A stretch of DNA of 64,000 bases from Laccaria trichodermophora (Eukaryota > Basidiomycota > Agaricomycetes > Agaricales > Hydnangiaceae). A model generated the notes under the pieces. It made no database searches. It saw only the letters and a program-made list of their open reading frames with translations, and was not told where the DNA came from. The stretch is from the NCBI GenBank assembly GCA_018417955.1, contig JACTVC010000012.1:1178001-1242000 (forward strand), in the 5' to 3' direction. The position numbers and the translations under genes were made by a program. Below, one piece after another: positions 1 through 9,832 of this stretch. Position 1 is the first letter of the stretch, and every line of letters starts with the position of its first letter.

Positions 1-279
1 GGCCATCGGGATGCCCACTTACTCGTGCACTCCGACAATCAAGGCACCATTGGTGCTCTTGATAAAGGCCGCAGTGGGAATATCTACCTGAATCTTGCTG
101 TCCGTCGCACACATCTCATCCTCATGTCTACATCTCTTACTTTTAAAACTGTCTACATCGAGTCTCATGCTAATCCAGCTGATCCTATCTCGCGCGGAGA
201 ACCAGGACCTGCTGGAAAGCAAATGTTCCCACCTTTCAAGCTCCCTGATGAGCTATGTTCCTGTTTTGTTCATGCCTAG
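1..279 (+). CDS. RNase H domain of retroelement reverse transcriptase (partial, 3' end)
   Basis: The frame is open from base 1 to a TAG stop at 277-279. It contains the motif HSDNQGTIGAL, typical of the RNase H domain in DIRS-order reverse transcriptases (DNQG carries an active-site Asp), and later YIESHANPADPISRG, the usual end of that domain. Reverse transcriptase itself lies off the left edge. The frame overlaps the start of the recombinase frame (+1 relative to it), which is normal for these elements; a short intron could also join the two. The 5' end is missing because of the window boundary, not because of a break in the gene. Confidence 0.75.
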   Translation, partial: GHRDAHLLVHSDNQGTIGALDKGRSGNIYLNLAVRRTHLILMSTSLTFKTVYIESHANPADPISRGEPGPAGKQMFPPFKLPDELCSCFVHA

Positions 280-1905
280 GTCAGCCTGTCTTTCCTCTCA
301 CACGGCTCCCCTTTTATCTTACCCTGATATCCTATTCAGCTTAGATTATCCTTTTAAATCGGCGACACGTCTCGTCGAGACGACTGTGGGTGGTTCATCC
401 CTCGTTCCTCCGCGCCCCACACGTCATCATACTCTTTTTAATCCTTTCAAGCCTCGCTTTGCTACATCTCTTCCCTCTCCTGTGCCTTCTTCGACATCGC
501 GTACCCTTCCTTCGACATTGTGTACCCTTCCTTCGACATCGGGTACTCTTCCACCTCTCACAGTTCCACCTCCTACGACTGTTGTACCACCGCTACTCAC
601 CACCCATCTTGTTTCTGACAACCCATCTCTCTCATCCCGCCTTATTAAACCCAGGAAACCTCACACTGGACGTCAAATTTCTCACAACCCTCTACGTCCT
701 CACGTTGCCGCTGCCGATCGTTTATTTGCCTGGGAGACGCCTCATGCTGCTCGTCACAGGCAGCACCTTATCGACTCTCTTCCCTCAGATTTGGTTGACA
801 GTGCCATCATGTCTATCCGTGGTGCATATGCACCTAACACTAAAACAACGTATGCCGCCGGTACTTTGCGCTTTACCCAATTCTGCGACAGATGGGGTAT
901 TGATGAGGAAGCACGAATGCCTGCTTCCTATCCTCTCCTTTGCGCCTTCATCGCGGAGTACAAGGGCAGACAAGCCGGGAACACTATACGCTCCTGGCTC
1001 TCAGGTATCCGTGCATGGCACGTCGTCAATCATGCCCCTTGGTTTGGAGATGACGAATGGGTCCAGTTGGCACGTGTGTCTGCGAACAAAGAAGGGACAA
1101 AGCACAAACGCCCTCTGCGTGCTCCCGTCTCCATTGAGCACCTGTTGGCTCTTCGCCGTGCCCTTAATTTATCTACTCCTTTCCATGCTGCCGTTTGGGC
1201 TCTCGCCCTCTGTACATTCTTCGGCTGTCGACGGCTAGGTGAGCTGGCTGTTACTACTGCTGCCGCCTTTGATGATAGATACCATGTTCTTCGCTCTGTC
1301 ATGTGCGCCCCTTCTCTTCCATTCTGTATATTGTATTCTCATGTTTTTGCAGTATTACCTTCCGTACCTTGCGTGACGGCTCCTCCTCTGCAAACTTTCG
1401 CATTCCTTGGACCAAGACCACGAAAGAAGTTGGTGCCTCTGTGATCCTCACTGCGCGAAACGATGTTCTCTGTCCCGTAGCCGCCTTGAAGAATCACCTC
1501 TCCGTCAACTCATCTGTCGACCAATCGGCCCCCCTCTTTGCATATACAACTACGTCTTCCCAGTCAAAGATTCTCCTCAAGCATGAATTTCTGAACTTCT
1601 GCACTCAAATCTGGTCATCGGCGATGCTCGCACATGTCCTTGGTCATAGCTTTCGTATTGGGGGAGCCGTCGAACTTCTCTTAGCGGGCGTACCACCAGA
1701 AATCGTCGCTGCTACAGGTGGCTGGACTTCTCTTGCCTTCCTACTCTACTGGCGACGCATGGAGGAGATCTTGCCGATGAGTACCTCAAAAGCATACAGC
1801 AAGTCCCATCTTGACTCGCTCGCCGCAATCTTCGAACAGTTTCGTATTAACAACAACATCCCTCCGGCGCTCATCATCGCCTCTAACGGGAACCTCTCCT
1901 TGTAA
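95..1905 (+). CDS. Tyrosine recombinase of Ngaro-like retrotransposon
   Basis: Exon 1 runs to 1302 and exon 2 from 1353 to 1905. The 50-nt intron (GTGCGC...TTTGCAG) keeps the frame across the catalytic domain. The first ~200 codons are low-complexity Ser/Pro/Thr-rich, and the true start may lie nearer 640. From about base 700 an N-terminal SAM-like core-binding domain is visible (AYAPNTKTTYAAG, NTIRSWLSGIRAWH). Catalytic boxes follow: GCRRLGEL (first Arg), LGHSFRIGG (HxxR), GGW (the His/Trp position) and LLYWRR (Tyr nucleophile). All the residues needed for strand exchange appear present, so the enzyme may be active. It would integrate the circular cDNA of the element without a target-site duplication, as is known for this order. 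Confidence 0.8.
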
Positions 1906-2149
1906 TTGTCCACCCATTCTTAACTATCTTGTATTTATATCTCTGCCTATCCCGACCTATTTTGTATTGATATCAACCCACCTAAAATATTCCCAGATCT
2001 TTATTATATTGATTATCTGCCTTGTAAATTGTGCTATGCTATCCTGTATTTCTGTTTCTAGCCAATGAAATCCCTCCCAGAGTGACGCTCATTTGGGTAG
2101 TTCCTCCGTGCTGAACCAACTTGCTTGTTGCGAGCTTACACTCTGGTTG
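1906..2149. other. Non-coding stretch between recombinase and terminal repeats
   Basis: AT-rich 3' sequence of the element. Just before the first repeat, GTGCTGAACCAACT (about 2109-2122) is nearly the inverted form of AGTTGGTTCTGCAC at the start of the repeat, so a hairpin could form across the boundary. No gene was seen. Confidence 0.5.
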
Positions 2150-2364
2150 GTATAGCTAGTTGGTTCTGCACAGCTCTCCAGACGCTCAGGTCTTGCCCGT
2201 CTTCTCGGATCTTGCTATTGTCAATCTAGATCTGACTTGAACGAGCCGGGCAACTCCTAGGCACACACAAGTTATCCGTGTCCACGGATTTCTTGTATTT
2301 AAATATTTGCTGTATTTAAATACTCATTCCTCCTGTATTCTACAGGACGCTAGAGTTATCTCAT
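2150..2364 (+). repeat. Direct repeat B1 (215 bp) of the retroelement
   Basis: It starts GTATAGCTAGTTGGTTCTGC and ends GCTAGAGTTATCTCAT. It is repeated without visible difference at 2602-2816, offset by 452 bp in the same orientation. In Ngaro-type elements the internal B1 and terminal B2 copies let the circular cDNA intermediate reform complete ends. Confidence 0.85.
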
Positions 2365-2601
2365 TCCGCGATGAGCAAGCACGAGGAACGAGTGCAAGCT
2401 CATTATCGGATAAGATAACGAGTGAGCGTCAGAACGAGACCTTGTGTTTGTACTCATAAGTACAAACACATATGTATGTCTCAAGATCCTAGACAAGGAG
2501 ACTACATCTCCTTGTCGTTCAAACTATCGTTCTGACGCGGTAAAAGGGTCTCTTGAGCTTCAGCGAATTTTTGAACCCACCCACCATCCCTCTTAGCGTC
2601 T
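2365..2601 (+). repeat. Putative A2 segment between B1 and B2
   Basis: A 237-bp segment between the two B repeats. By analogy with Ngaro it should copy the 5' end of the element (A1), outside this window. It is rich in inverted repeats: an outer 12-bp pair (2426-2437 with 2526-2537) encloses two perfect hairpins, 2444-2469 (11-bp stem, CATA loop) and 2492-2516 (10-bp stem, CTACA loop). It could act as a recombination or packaging structure. The A2 identity is inferred from layout only. Confidence 0.55.
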
Positions 2602-2816
2602 GTATAGCTAGTTGGTTCTGCACAGCTCTCCAGACGCTCAGGTCTTGCCCGTCTTCTCGGATCTTGCTATTGTCAATCTAGATCTGACTTGAACGAGCCG
2701 GGCAACTCCTAGGCACACACAAGTTATCCGTGTCCACGGATTTCTTGTATTTAAATATTTGCTGTATTTAAATACTCATTCCTCCTGTATTCTACAGGAC
2801 GCTAGAGTTATCTCAT
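2602..2816 (+). repeat. Direct repeat B2 (215 bp), 3' terminus of the retroelement
   Basis: Second copy of the 215-bp unit. It ends at TCTCAT (2816), and the next base begins sequence homologous to the gene at 15770-16712. This fixes the right end of the element to within a few bases. Confidence 0.8.
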
Positions 2817-3027
2817 CAAGGTGATTAAAGAATACATGGTCCTCGTACGAAAGCCCAGGTGGCTCGTCAAGATTATCCAAAATTGCTGTGGAGACCATTG
2901 GTTGGGGGAGCTGAGGGATATTGAAAAACGCCTCAACCCCAGCATCTTCTACCCGAATGTTGAAAGCCAGGAGCATGTTATTGGTCCACTGGGAAACAGG
3001 CTTAGCAGATCTTTCGAGGTCGGCCAT
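2817..3027 (-). pseudogene. 5' remnant of a PD-(D/E)XK-like fungal family gene, cut by the retroelement
   Basis: Reading down from an ATG at 3027, the protein starts MADLERSAKPVSQWTNN and continues with AFNIRVEDAGVEAFFNIP. This is nearly the same as the first ~70 residues of the gene at 15770-16712. Homology runs through LDEPPG to a VFF motif (RLFF in the intact copy) and stops at about 2817, exactly where the retroelement's terminal repeat ends. The rest of this copy is therefore either on the far side of the element, beyond the left edge, or lost. The remnant lacks the predicted catalytic part, so it is not expected to work. The reading frame itself is intact up to the junction, which suggests the break is young. 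Confidence 0.75.
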
Positions 3028-3416
3028 GTTGGGTGGAACAGTGAGGGTGTTCCATGTCTCAGTCAGTCGGAGTCAGTGTCAACGACCCGTTAGGGGTCCT
3101 TTCCCCGTGCCGCCGGCGTGTAAACATGAAGTTAGCACCGTTCAATATCCAGCCAGAATGCGGCTTCCAACCCCACTTGCGCTTAGACATAGATCAGCTT
3201 AACGGAAGCACACATCGTGGAGTTAGGCCTAGATGAAGGCTATCATCCATCGAAACGAACCACAGCCGCGAAACCAGAATGAAGCGGGTCACGTCATCCA
3301 TGATAAGCGTACCCCAGCCTCAAACACGCAGCCTGCTGAACACTGTTTCTCGCGAAGACAATAGCTGAAATTTGCACGAGGTCTTCCCAAGAATTTATTA
3401 CTCCTTCAGCTGGAGT
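3028..3416. other. Intergenic, upstream of the gene remnant
   Basis: No gene seen. The first ~50 bases retain weak likeness to the upstream region of the paralogue at 16713-16760 (AACAGTGAG..., GTCAGTGTC). This suggests the duplication included some promoter sequence. Confidence 0.4.
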
Positions 3417-4342
3417 CTAAATCGAGGACACAGATCTGGATAAATGGAATTTGTCTATCACGATTTTGACGACATCTTTCCATTCTGTCATGGCCCCGAT
3501 CCCTGAGAAGAAAACATTGAACCCGTCGAGGGCGATAGAGATAAGATGCGACGAACCAACATCTCCACAAGCCAGGTTCTTCCCTATCGGACCGACGACG
3601 TTGTAATGTACGATATCTTTCACTATTCGGATATGCTCCGCCGTCAAAGGGTGTTCGTACATCAGAGTGTTCATTGCAGGAAAGATGTAAGTGGGCGTCG
3701 TTGGAGCAAGAGCTCGCATTAGAGATGTCTGCAATTAAATAAAGGTAAGCGCAGCCAGGGGAGGGTTCATGATGTAAACTTGCCACGAGGTTATCACAGA
3801 GCCCTTGTGCTATCTTGGACAAGGTGTTTGCTGAGCAGGGCGCGACAAGGACGACATCAGCCCACCGGCGGAGCTCGATATGTAAGATTGGGTCTCCAAT
3901 GTTGAAAGTTCCCTCCAGGCCACAGTCATTGTTGTTATTGAGTTTTCGATTTGAGGTTGCTTACCGACCACTCATCTTCGTCCGTCCATACTCTTGCACC
4001 AGCATGTTCCACGTCCTCTTTCTTGAAAAAAGCAAGCGACGCTTTGGTTGCCACGATCTCGACGCTTACGTTGTCATACTGCTCCGTTAAAATTCATGAA
4101 CACCGTGATAATGTACGGCGTGAGTTAGCTGCCCGCCCAACAAGTGGGTTCAGACGAACGCTCAGGAGTTCTTGGACAATCAATGGGGCCTTGATAGATG
4201 CGACGCTGCCTGTCGTTATGAGAAGAACGTGGGTATTATGTGGTCGGCGCTCGTTCTCTGCGACAAACATGTTCGGCGTATACGGACAAGTTGTGACGAT
4301 GGCAACCTCCGGAGACAACAATCTCTTGCAAATCCAATGCAA
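3417..4342 (-). CDS. Phosphopantothenoylcysteine decarboxylase (HAL3/PPCDC flavoprotein)
   Basis: FMN enzyme that decarboxylates phosphopantothenoylcysteine to phosphopantetheine, a late step of coenzyme A synthesis in the cytosol. Four exons: 4342-4160, about 4081-3965, 3912-3784 and 3728-3417, giving about 246 aa, a normal length. Visible motifs are HVLLITTGSVASIKAP (flavin-binding start), WADVVLVAPCSANTLSKIA, FPAMNTLMYEHP (the PxMNxxMW substrate motif, Tyr for Trp) and the LACGDVG active-site loop with its Cys. The third intron has a GC donor (GCAAGT) rather than GT, and only this keeps the frame (DNLV joined to TSLMRAL). The start could also be the in-frame Met at FVAENER (4270). Yeast Hal3 proteins also regulate Ppz phosphatase; the lack of a long acidic tail argues for the enzyme role. 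Confidence 0.85.
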
Positions 4343-4593
4343 ATCTCACTCCAATGTCAACCGATCAAGGGTCTTTCCATGCTTGTAAGGACCTTGTGCC
4401 AACCAGATATAAATGCCTCACTCGTCGCCCACCTAGATACCATCTTTTCTTTCTTCCCTCTCCCCCCACTAGAGCAGAGTGAGTCTTTTTTGCTGCTACA
4501 GAAGAGTCCTCCTACTGACACCCCATCTCAAGGCTCTTAACGTTCACTCGCTAATACCTCTCACTATCCCATATTTTCTATCTAAACCAAGAA

Positions 4594-5510
4594 ATGCGTT
4601 TCTTTGCCTTAACTGCTATCGCTTCTCTCCTCTCTGCGGTCTCGGCTGCGAACATCACTATTGTCGTTGGTAAAGACGGTGGCCTCACCTACACTCCCAA
4701 CTCGTACGACCCCATTGGCTTCCTCTTCTTTCTGTTGCTATGGGCTAATCATTGGCTCCGCTAGTGTTACCGCCAACGTTGGAGATGTCGTGGCTTTCCA
4801 ATTGTTCGTGATTTCTGATCTTCTCCCGAAAAACCCACTCTAACTTCTCCACAACAGTGTATCAAAGAATCACGTATGATCATTTCACACTGAACGAGAG
4901 GCATACGGTCTGATGCTTCGGCCGATTTTACAGACGGTGACCCAATCAACTTTTACCGCTCCTTGCACGCCCAAGTACGTTTATATTCCCCCACTTCTTG
5001 ATCTCTTTATTGACCTGAAGAATCACAGGACCAATCCCGCCGGCGTCAACTCTGGTTTCCAACCAGTCGCCGCCGGAGCGACCTCCTTCCCTCAATGGTC
5101 GTTCACTGTCCAGAATGCTAGCGCTCCCATGTGGTTCTACTGTGAACAAGTCGGGTAAGTCACCTTCCCTTCAATACATCTTCCCCAACCAACCCACCCT
5201 CTTTTTTTTTTTCAGCCATTGCTCGCAAGGAATGGTGTTCGCGTTGAACCCATCAGCCGATAAGACATTCGCCGCATTCCAAGCTGCCGCTCTAGCCTCC
5301 GCCAGCAACGGCACAAGCGGCGGATACGGCTATCCCGGTGGAACTGGGAGCACCACTGGCTCAGGCTCCACGAAAGGCTCGGGCACCGCGACGGGCTCAG
5401 GCTCCGCCTCTAGCGCATCCACCAAGCCCGCGAGCGGTGCTATGGTGGTGGGCGGCAAGGCTGCTGCGTTCTTGACGATCGCGGGCCTTGTGGCGGGGTT
5501 GAACCTATAG
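4594..5510 (+). CDS. Secreted cupredoxin-like protein, probably GPI-anchored
   Basis: Six exons: 4594-4703, 4765-4803, 4858-4873 (16 nt), 4934-4974, 5029-5154 and 5216-5510. The protein starts with a signal peptide (MRFFALTAIASLLSAVSA), followed by a cupredoxin fold with VTANVGDVVAFQFVSKNH, where the His is the first copper ligand. Then come TVTQSTFTAPC and WFYCEQVGHCSQGM, which supply the Cys-His-Met pattern of a type-1 copper site. The tail is Gly/Ser/Thr-rich and ends in a hydrophobic stretch (FLTIAGLVAGLNL), as expected for a GPI signal. Such 'extracellular serine-rich' cupredoxins are abundant in wood and litter basidiomycetes. The precise redox partner cannot be told. It is divergent from the PPC decarboxylase gene, with about 250 bp between starts. 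Confidence 0.85.
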
Positions 5511-5904
5511 ATCGACAGTTTATTGAAATGCACTAGTATAATCCTTCTTGGTAGATTATGAAAATAACGAGGAGGCATTGATACCCTGGCTGGCCGACGG
5601 GGTCCCGGTCGTTCGTTCATGGAGACAGGATGATTTATCTTACCATACCACAATCAACACGCATTTTTTCGATTCTGTGAACACCCAACGTTGTGATATT
5701 CTCATTTTCGAAGAGTAGATGTTACGCCCGTGATTCACAAATAAAGCATGATAACGCAAAAAATGCATTGCCATGTCGCTCAATCCCAAGTACATCCGTG
5801 TGAGTATGATACTGTACATCCATGAGTTATAATACTATGATCATGATCCAACGTAGCATACAGAAAAAAACAACCAAATTCGACATCAGTATCCTTTCAA
5901 AAGT
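5511..5904. other. Convergent intergenic region
   Basis: About 390 bp between the 3' ends of the cupredoxin gene and the first MOB1 gene. AT-rich, with CAATAAA-like and AATAAAG signals on the plus strand near 5740. No further gene seen. Confidence 0.4.
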
Positions 5905-6918
5905 CTAACCTTCCAAAATCCCAGCATCCTTCCACCTCTCCCACAGTAAACCCACGCCTACAGGTGCTGCAGGTTCCCCTTTAATATCCCTAACCTCCAA
6001 AAGGTCGTACTCGCGCCCAAACGCTAGGAAGTGGGCAAAGAGCGAGTTGAAATGCGGCTCGGAGCGGAGGTGCAGAATCTGCTGATAGTGTGCGTGATAG
6101 ATGTGCGCAAACACCCGTAGGAGTTGTCGGTACACTGTGCGGATCGTCGCGGGGAAGGAGGGGTGAAACGATTGATCTGCAAAGTCATTTGTGTTAGGAA
6201 GAAACACTTGAGCGGACTGTGAAGGGGAACGTACTGGATTTAGTGGGAAAGACATTCTCGTCATCTATAAGATTTTGAATGGAGGTCATGACGTAGTCGA
6301 TGTATGTCGGCGCGGGGTGGGACACTTGTCTACCCCCAGAATTCGTCCATAAATAATTCAGTCTACGCCCGGCAAGAATCAGTTGAAGACCACCGCTCTT
6401 CGGATGCGAGAAACAAAAAACTCACGTCGGCCCCGCTGACATTACAGGACACGTATGTTGGGTGCACGTCTCGTTGATAACACCATAAAATTCGTTCAAA
6501 TTCGTGTAAAAGTCAAACACTATTGGAAGGCGGGGGGTCGGAATATGAGAAACGGCGGGTCGATCTCGCGAATAAGACAGAAGAACCAACTCACTGTTCA
6601 CAGCAACCCACTCCATGATGTCGACGTACTTGGGCAACATCACGATCGTCTTGAAATTGCCCTTCACGAGGGCAGCATCGGCGAACGGGCTGCAGAGGTA
6701 TAGAGGCTTCGGTCCACCCCCCAACCCGTTCCCGTTCGAGCCGTTGTTGGCACCACCCGGAGATGGCGGCTCAGAGGGCGGGTTCGACGAGTCCTTGCGG
6801 GAGGGCGTTGGGGAGCGTCTAGCACGCGGGGCGCGATTGCGACTACGATAATAATTGATTCCGTGTGAGTGTATAGGGGCACAGGCGGGGCGAAAAACAC
6901 GGACCCAAAGAAGGACAT
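5905..6918 (-). CDS. mob1: MOB1-type kinase activator, copy A
   Basis: Mob1/phocein adaptor that binds and activates NDR/LATS-type kinases (Dbf2/Sid2) in the mitotic exit/septation and Hippo-like pathways. Five exons: 6918-6905 (14 nt), 6842-6595, 6519-6426, 6362-6235 and 6176-5905; 251 aa. The protein begins MSFFGRNRAPRARRSPTPS, then has a Pro/Gly-rich linker and the Mob core: LVKGNFKTIVMLPKYVDIME, INETCTQHTCPVMSAG (Zn Cys-x4-Cys) and RVFAHIYHAHY (Zn His-x4-His). It sits in tandem with a second copy at 7266-8244, and the last three exons of the two genes have identical lengths (94, 128, 272 nt). The first donor is non-standard (GTCCGT). Confidence 0.9.
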
Positions 6919-7265
6919 GCTTCTGGTACGTCGTACAGTGGGCGAATGGCTCGCTGTGGGCGACAAGAAGGGTCTGGAGGACGTTCACGGTGGTCGCGAA
7001 GGGACTACCACAAACGGAGGCCAGATCTGGTCAAGACCATCTGTTGTATCATACATGTGGCCGGCAACATCATGATCGTAAATTAGAAGACCAACCAACA
7101 ACCTCCACAATTTAAATAACGTTCAACGTTCAGTCTCCACAATTCAAGGCGGCCAAGTTATCGTAGCAGCCGAGCATCTATGTATCTTGAAATAAATAAA
7201 GAGCACATGCAACTGTCCGACCAAAAAAAAAGGAACTTCAAGTCCCATGCTACGAATTGCTGGGC

Positions 7266-8244
7266 TCAGCCCTCTAATAACCCCATGTCCCTCCACTTTT
7301 CCCACAGCCGGCCAATCCCAACAGGCGCTGAAGAAGAACCTTTCACATCTTTCATTTCCAACAACTCATACTCACGACCAAACGCGAGAAAATGGGCAAA
7401 GAGGGAATTAAAGTGTGGCTCGGAACGGAGGTGAAGAATTTGGTGGTAATGTGCGTGGTATATGTGTGCAAAGACGCGAAGGAGTTGCCGGTACACGTGC
7501 TTTACCGTCGACGGAAATGACTGCGGGAAATCCTGGCCTGCATTGGGATCCGGAATGTCAGTTATGATGTGCACATCTATGGTACTATGTACGCGTACCT
7601 GATTTTGTGGGGAACACGCCTTCGTCGTTTAGCAGATTTTGTATCCAGGTCATTACATAGTCTATGTAAGTTGGAGCAGGCAGATGGACGCTCTTGCGAT
7701 CTTGATTAATCCAAGTGTAGCTCAATCTATAGAGATAACTCAGCATTCGTGACCGAGAAGACAGGATGGACGTACGCCTGGCCTGCAGACATTGTAGGAC
7801 ACGCTTGTTGGGTGCAGCATTCTGTAACCACACCATAAAATTCGTTCAGATTTGTGTAAAAGTCAAAAACTAATGGACGTGGTCAGGAAAAGTAGAAGTG
7901 AACAGTGAATTGACGCACTATTGACGGCTACCCACTCCATGATATCAACATATTTCGGGAGCATGACGATCGTCTTGAAATTTCCTTTGACAAGGGCCGC
8001 TTCAACAAAGGGACTGCATAGGTAGAGAGGAGGCCTGGGTTGTGGTGCGACCGGCGGCGCTGTGACGGTTGGGGTCGGTGGGGCGGAATCTGTGGGAGAA
8101 AATGTCGCCGATGTTGGGGTAGGCGACCTCTTGGGCCCCCGCTGGGAGCGGGTCATGGAACGACTACATGGTGATGAGGTCGGAGTTTTGAGTGAGTATT
8201 AACCGAGTTAGATGTACTTACCCGATGGAGTTGAAAAACGACAT
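7266..8244 (-). CDS. mob1: MOB1-type kinase activator, copy B
   Basis: Tandem paralogue of the preceding Mob1 gene, same strand, about 350 bp away. Exons: 8244-8222, 8163-7919, 7869-7776, 7726-7599 and 7537-7266; 253 aa. It starts MSFFNSIGRSMTRSQRG and has an acidic/Pro linker. The core is ALVKGNFKTIVMLPKYVDI, VVTECCTQQACPTMSAG (the Cys pair kept, the metal site intact), APTYIDYVMTWIQNLLNDEG and VFAHIYHAHYHQILHLRSEP. Copy B differs from A mainly in the N-terminal linker and in the segment after the first Zn pair. Both copies look functional. Their different linkers could give different kinase partners or expression, which is inference. Confidence 0.9.
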
Positions 8245-8785
8245 GGTTTGGTACTGAACTGAATCAGTCCGAAGCAGCAGACAATTTTGGCTAAAAAAGA
8301 GTGAGAAATGGTGGGGATTGTTCGCCAGATGTATACGGCAGGCAAGCCTCAAGGCGACTTGGGAAACAAGAAGTTGAAGAACAAGGGTCAAATTAGTCAC
8401 ATGCTCTGACACGAAAGGCACGTGACCAACGCGTTCATGCACATGGTGGGGCCATAACCAAGATGTGAGTATGTGATACTAACAATCAGCAGTATTGAAA
8501 ATTGTGTGCAAAATTCCACTATTAAATAAATGGAACGAGAGGGAGGGTAACAAAAAAAATTCGAGTTTTTCTCCCCGTTATGGCCCATGGAGGTCAAAAT
8601 TTCTCAATACTCGCTACGAATAACTCTATGACTTGAGGTGCTTCGGTGACTATTACAGTGAAAAGCAACTCAGGCGAATGCCAAAACTCAGATAGCAAGG
8701 TTATAGCGTTTACGACGGGCCTCGCCGTCAATTCATGGTGAAATTACAATGCAGTTACAAGTAGAAAACACACACACACAGCTAT
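8245..8785. other. Intergenic, upstream of MOB1 copy B
   Basis: About 540 bp holding the promoter of MOB1 copy B and the 3' flank of the KIN17 gene. A short (CA)n run lies at about 8768-8780. No gene seen. Confidence 0.4.
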
Positions 8786-9832
8786 TCAAACATAATTGTC
8801 CCTGTCCATCCGTCTCCGCTTCCGCTCTTGTTCTTCCAGAATCAGCTTCTCAGCTGCACTCATGGGAGCTGACCGCTTCTTCTCATTCGCCAGTGCGTTA
8901 TCGCCCACACTGGAAGTGGCCATTGCCTTCAGAACGTTTGGGCGCTTCAGTGGGTTGGCCCCCACTTTCAAAGGGTTCGCCTTGAATCCGCCAAAGGAAA
9001 TGGGAGCCGCTGTTGCCGCAGGTTTCGCTGATAATGAAAGAACAACCTTCTCGACCCCGTCCTCTCGTTTAAGACCTTCTTCTGCCGGGGGTGAGTTAGA
9101 GGAAGATGGTCCAACCTCTACGTCTGCTGCGGCACGTTCAATCTGTTCAGCAATAAGCTGACGCTCTCGTTGTTCGTCTGACATTGTCGCCCTGTCTTTC
9201 TTCAAAGACGCTTCCTGATATGGATGAAAGACTATGAGATTGATACAGCAACCCGAAAGAAGTGGCGTACCGCTTTTGCAAGCGCCTTCGGGCTGCTATC
9301 GATCCACGCAATAAACCATCCCTTTTCCGTCTCGTCCACTCTAGCCACACCTGTCCGCCCAAGATGTTTCACGAACTCCGTCAGGGTAACCCATCGTGTT
9401 GAGTTCATATGCAGATGGCTCTTATCCGAGATGTACTCCTGGTAAACTTGGTTAGCTCTCACTCGCTTGGTACCAAACCTAGAAGGGAACCGTTAAGATT
9501 TGCTTTATAGGTAGACAGAATGTCAGCTTACCGTCGAGAGAGCAGGGCTACAAATTCTGATTGGAACTGACTTGAGAAGCCAGCGATATGGCTTCCCGCA
9601 TGCTCTCCCACCACCAACATCTGACGCAAGTGCGATTCCGACGCAGCATGGCATTTGAAGCCGTTCTCATCGCGGCATTGCTTCTCACAAACTTGACAGT
9701 ACCAGCGCAGGCGCTGTAGCCCCTTTGATTTCATCTTATTCGCGACATACTTGGGTGTTCCGACTGTCAGAGACATTGTTAAACGTCATGTACTAAAGGT
9801 ATACCATACCACTCACCTTCAGCGCGCGGCAT
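8786..9832 (-). CDS. KIN17: DNA/RNA-binding protein KIN17
   Basis: Nuclear protein conserved from fungi to humans, linked to DNA replication/repair and spliceosomal RNA. Exons: 9832-9817 (16 nt), 9763-9532, 9478-9271 and 9214-8786; 294 aa. The start reads MPRAEVGTPKYVANKMKSKG, matching the human N-terminus closely. A C2H2-type finger follows (WYCQVCEKQC, then HAASESH), then the winged-helix region (VYQEYISDKSHLHMNSTRW, GWFIAWID) and a Lys/Arg-rich tail containing ISFGGFKANPLKVG. Fungal forms are shorter than the human protein and lack its C-terminal KOW part, as here. The tiny first exon was recovered from the GAAG/GTGAGT donor and in-frame joining. Confidence 0.9.

Larger units (their letters stand above)
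1..2816 (+). mobile_element. 3' part of a Ngaro-like tyrosine-recombinase retrotransposon
   Basis: The element runs off the left edge of the window. In order it shows the end of an RNase H domain (1-279), a tyrosine recombinase (about 95-1905), about 240 bp of non-coding DNA, and a block of three parts: a 215-bp unit (2150-2364), a 237-bp spacer (2365-2601) and the same 215-bp unit again (2602-2816). Known Ngaro-type members of the DIRS order carry split direct repeats laid out A1-ORFs-B1-A2-B2, and this fits the B1-A2-B2 end. A1 would lie outside the window. The two B copies look identical by eye and the recombinase frame is open, so insertion is probably recent. The element ends at 2816, where homology to another gene begins. 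Confidence 0.8.

Noticed and set aside
390..1238. 282-codon plus-strand ORF overlapping the recombinase
   Set aside because: Leu/Pro/His-rich shadow of the recombinase in another frame; no domain, and the recombinase frame has catalytic motifs.
2150..2816. LTRs of a Gypsy/Copia element
   Set aside because: The repeats do not flank the coding region and lack TG...CA ends; a tyrosine recombinase rather than an integrase is present.
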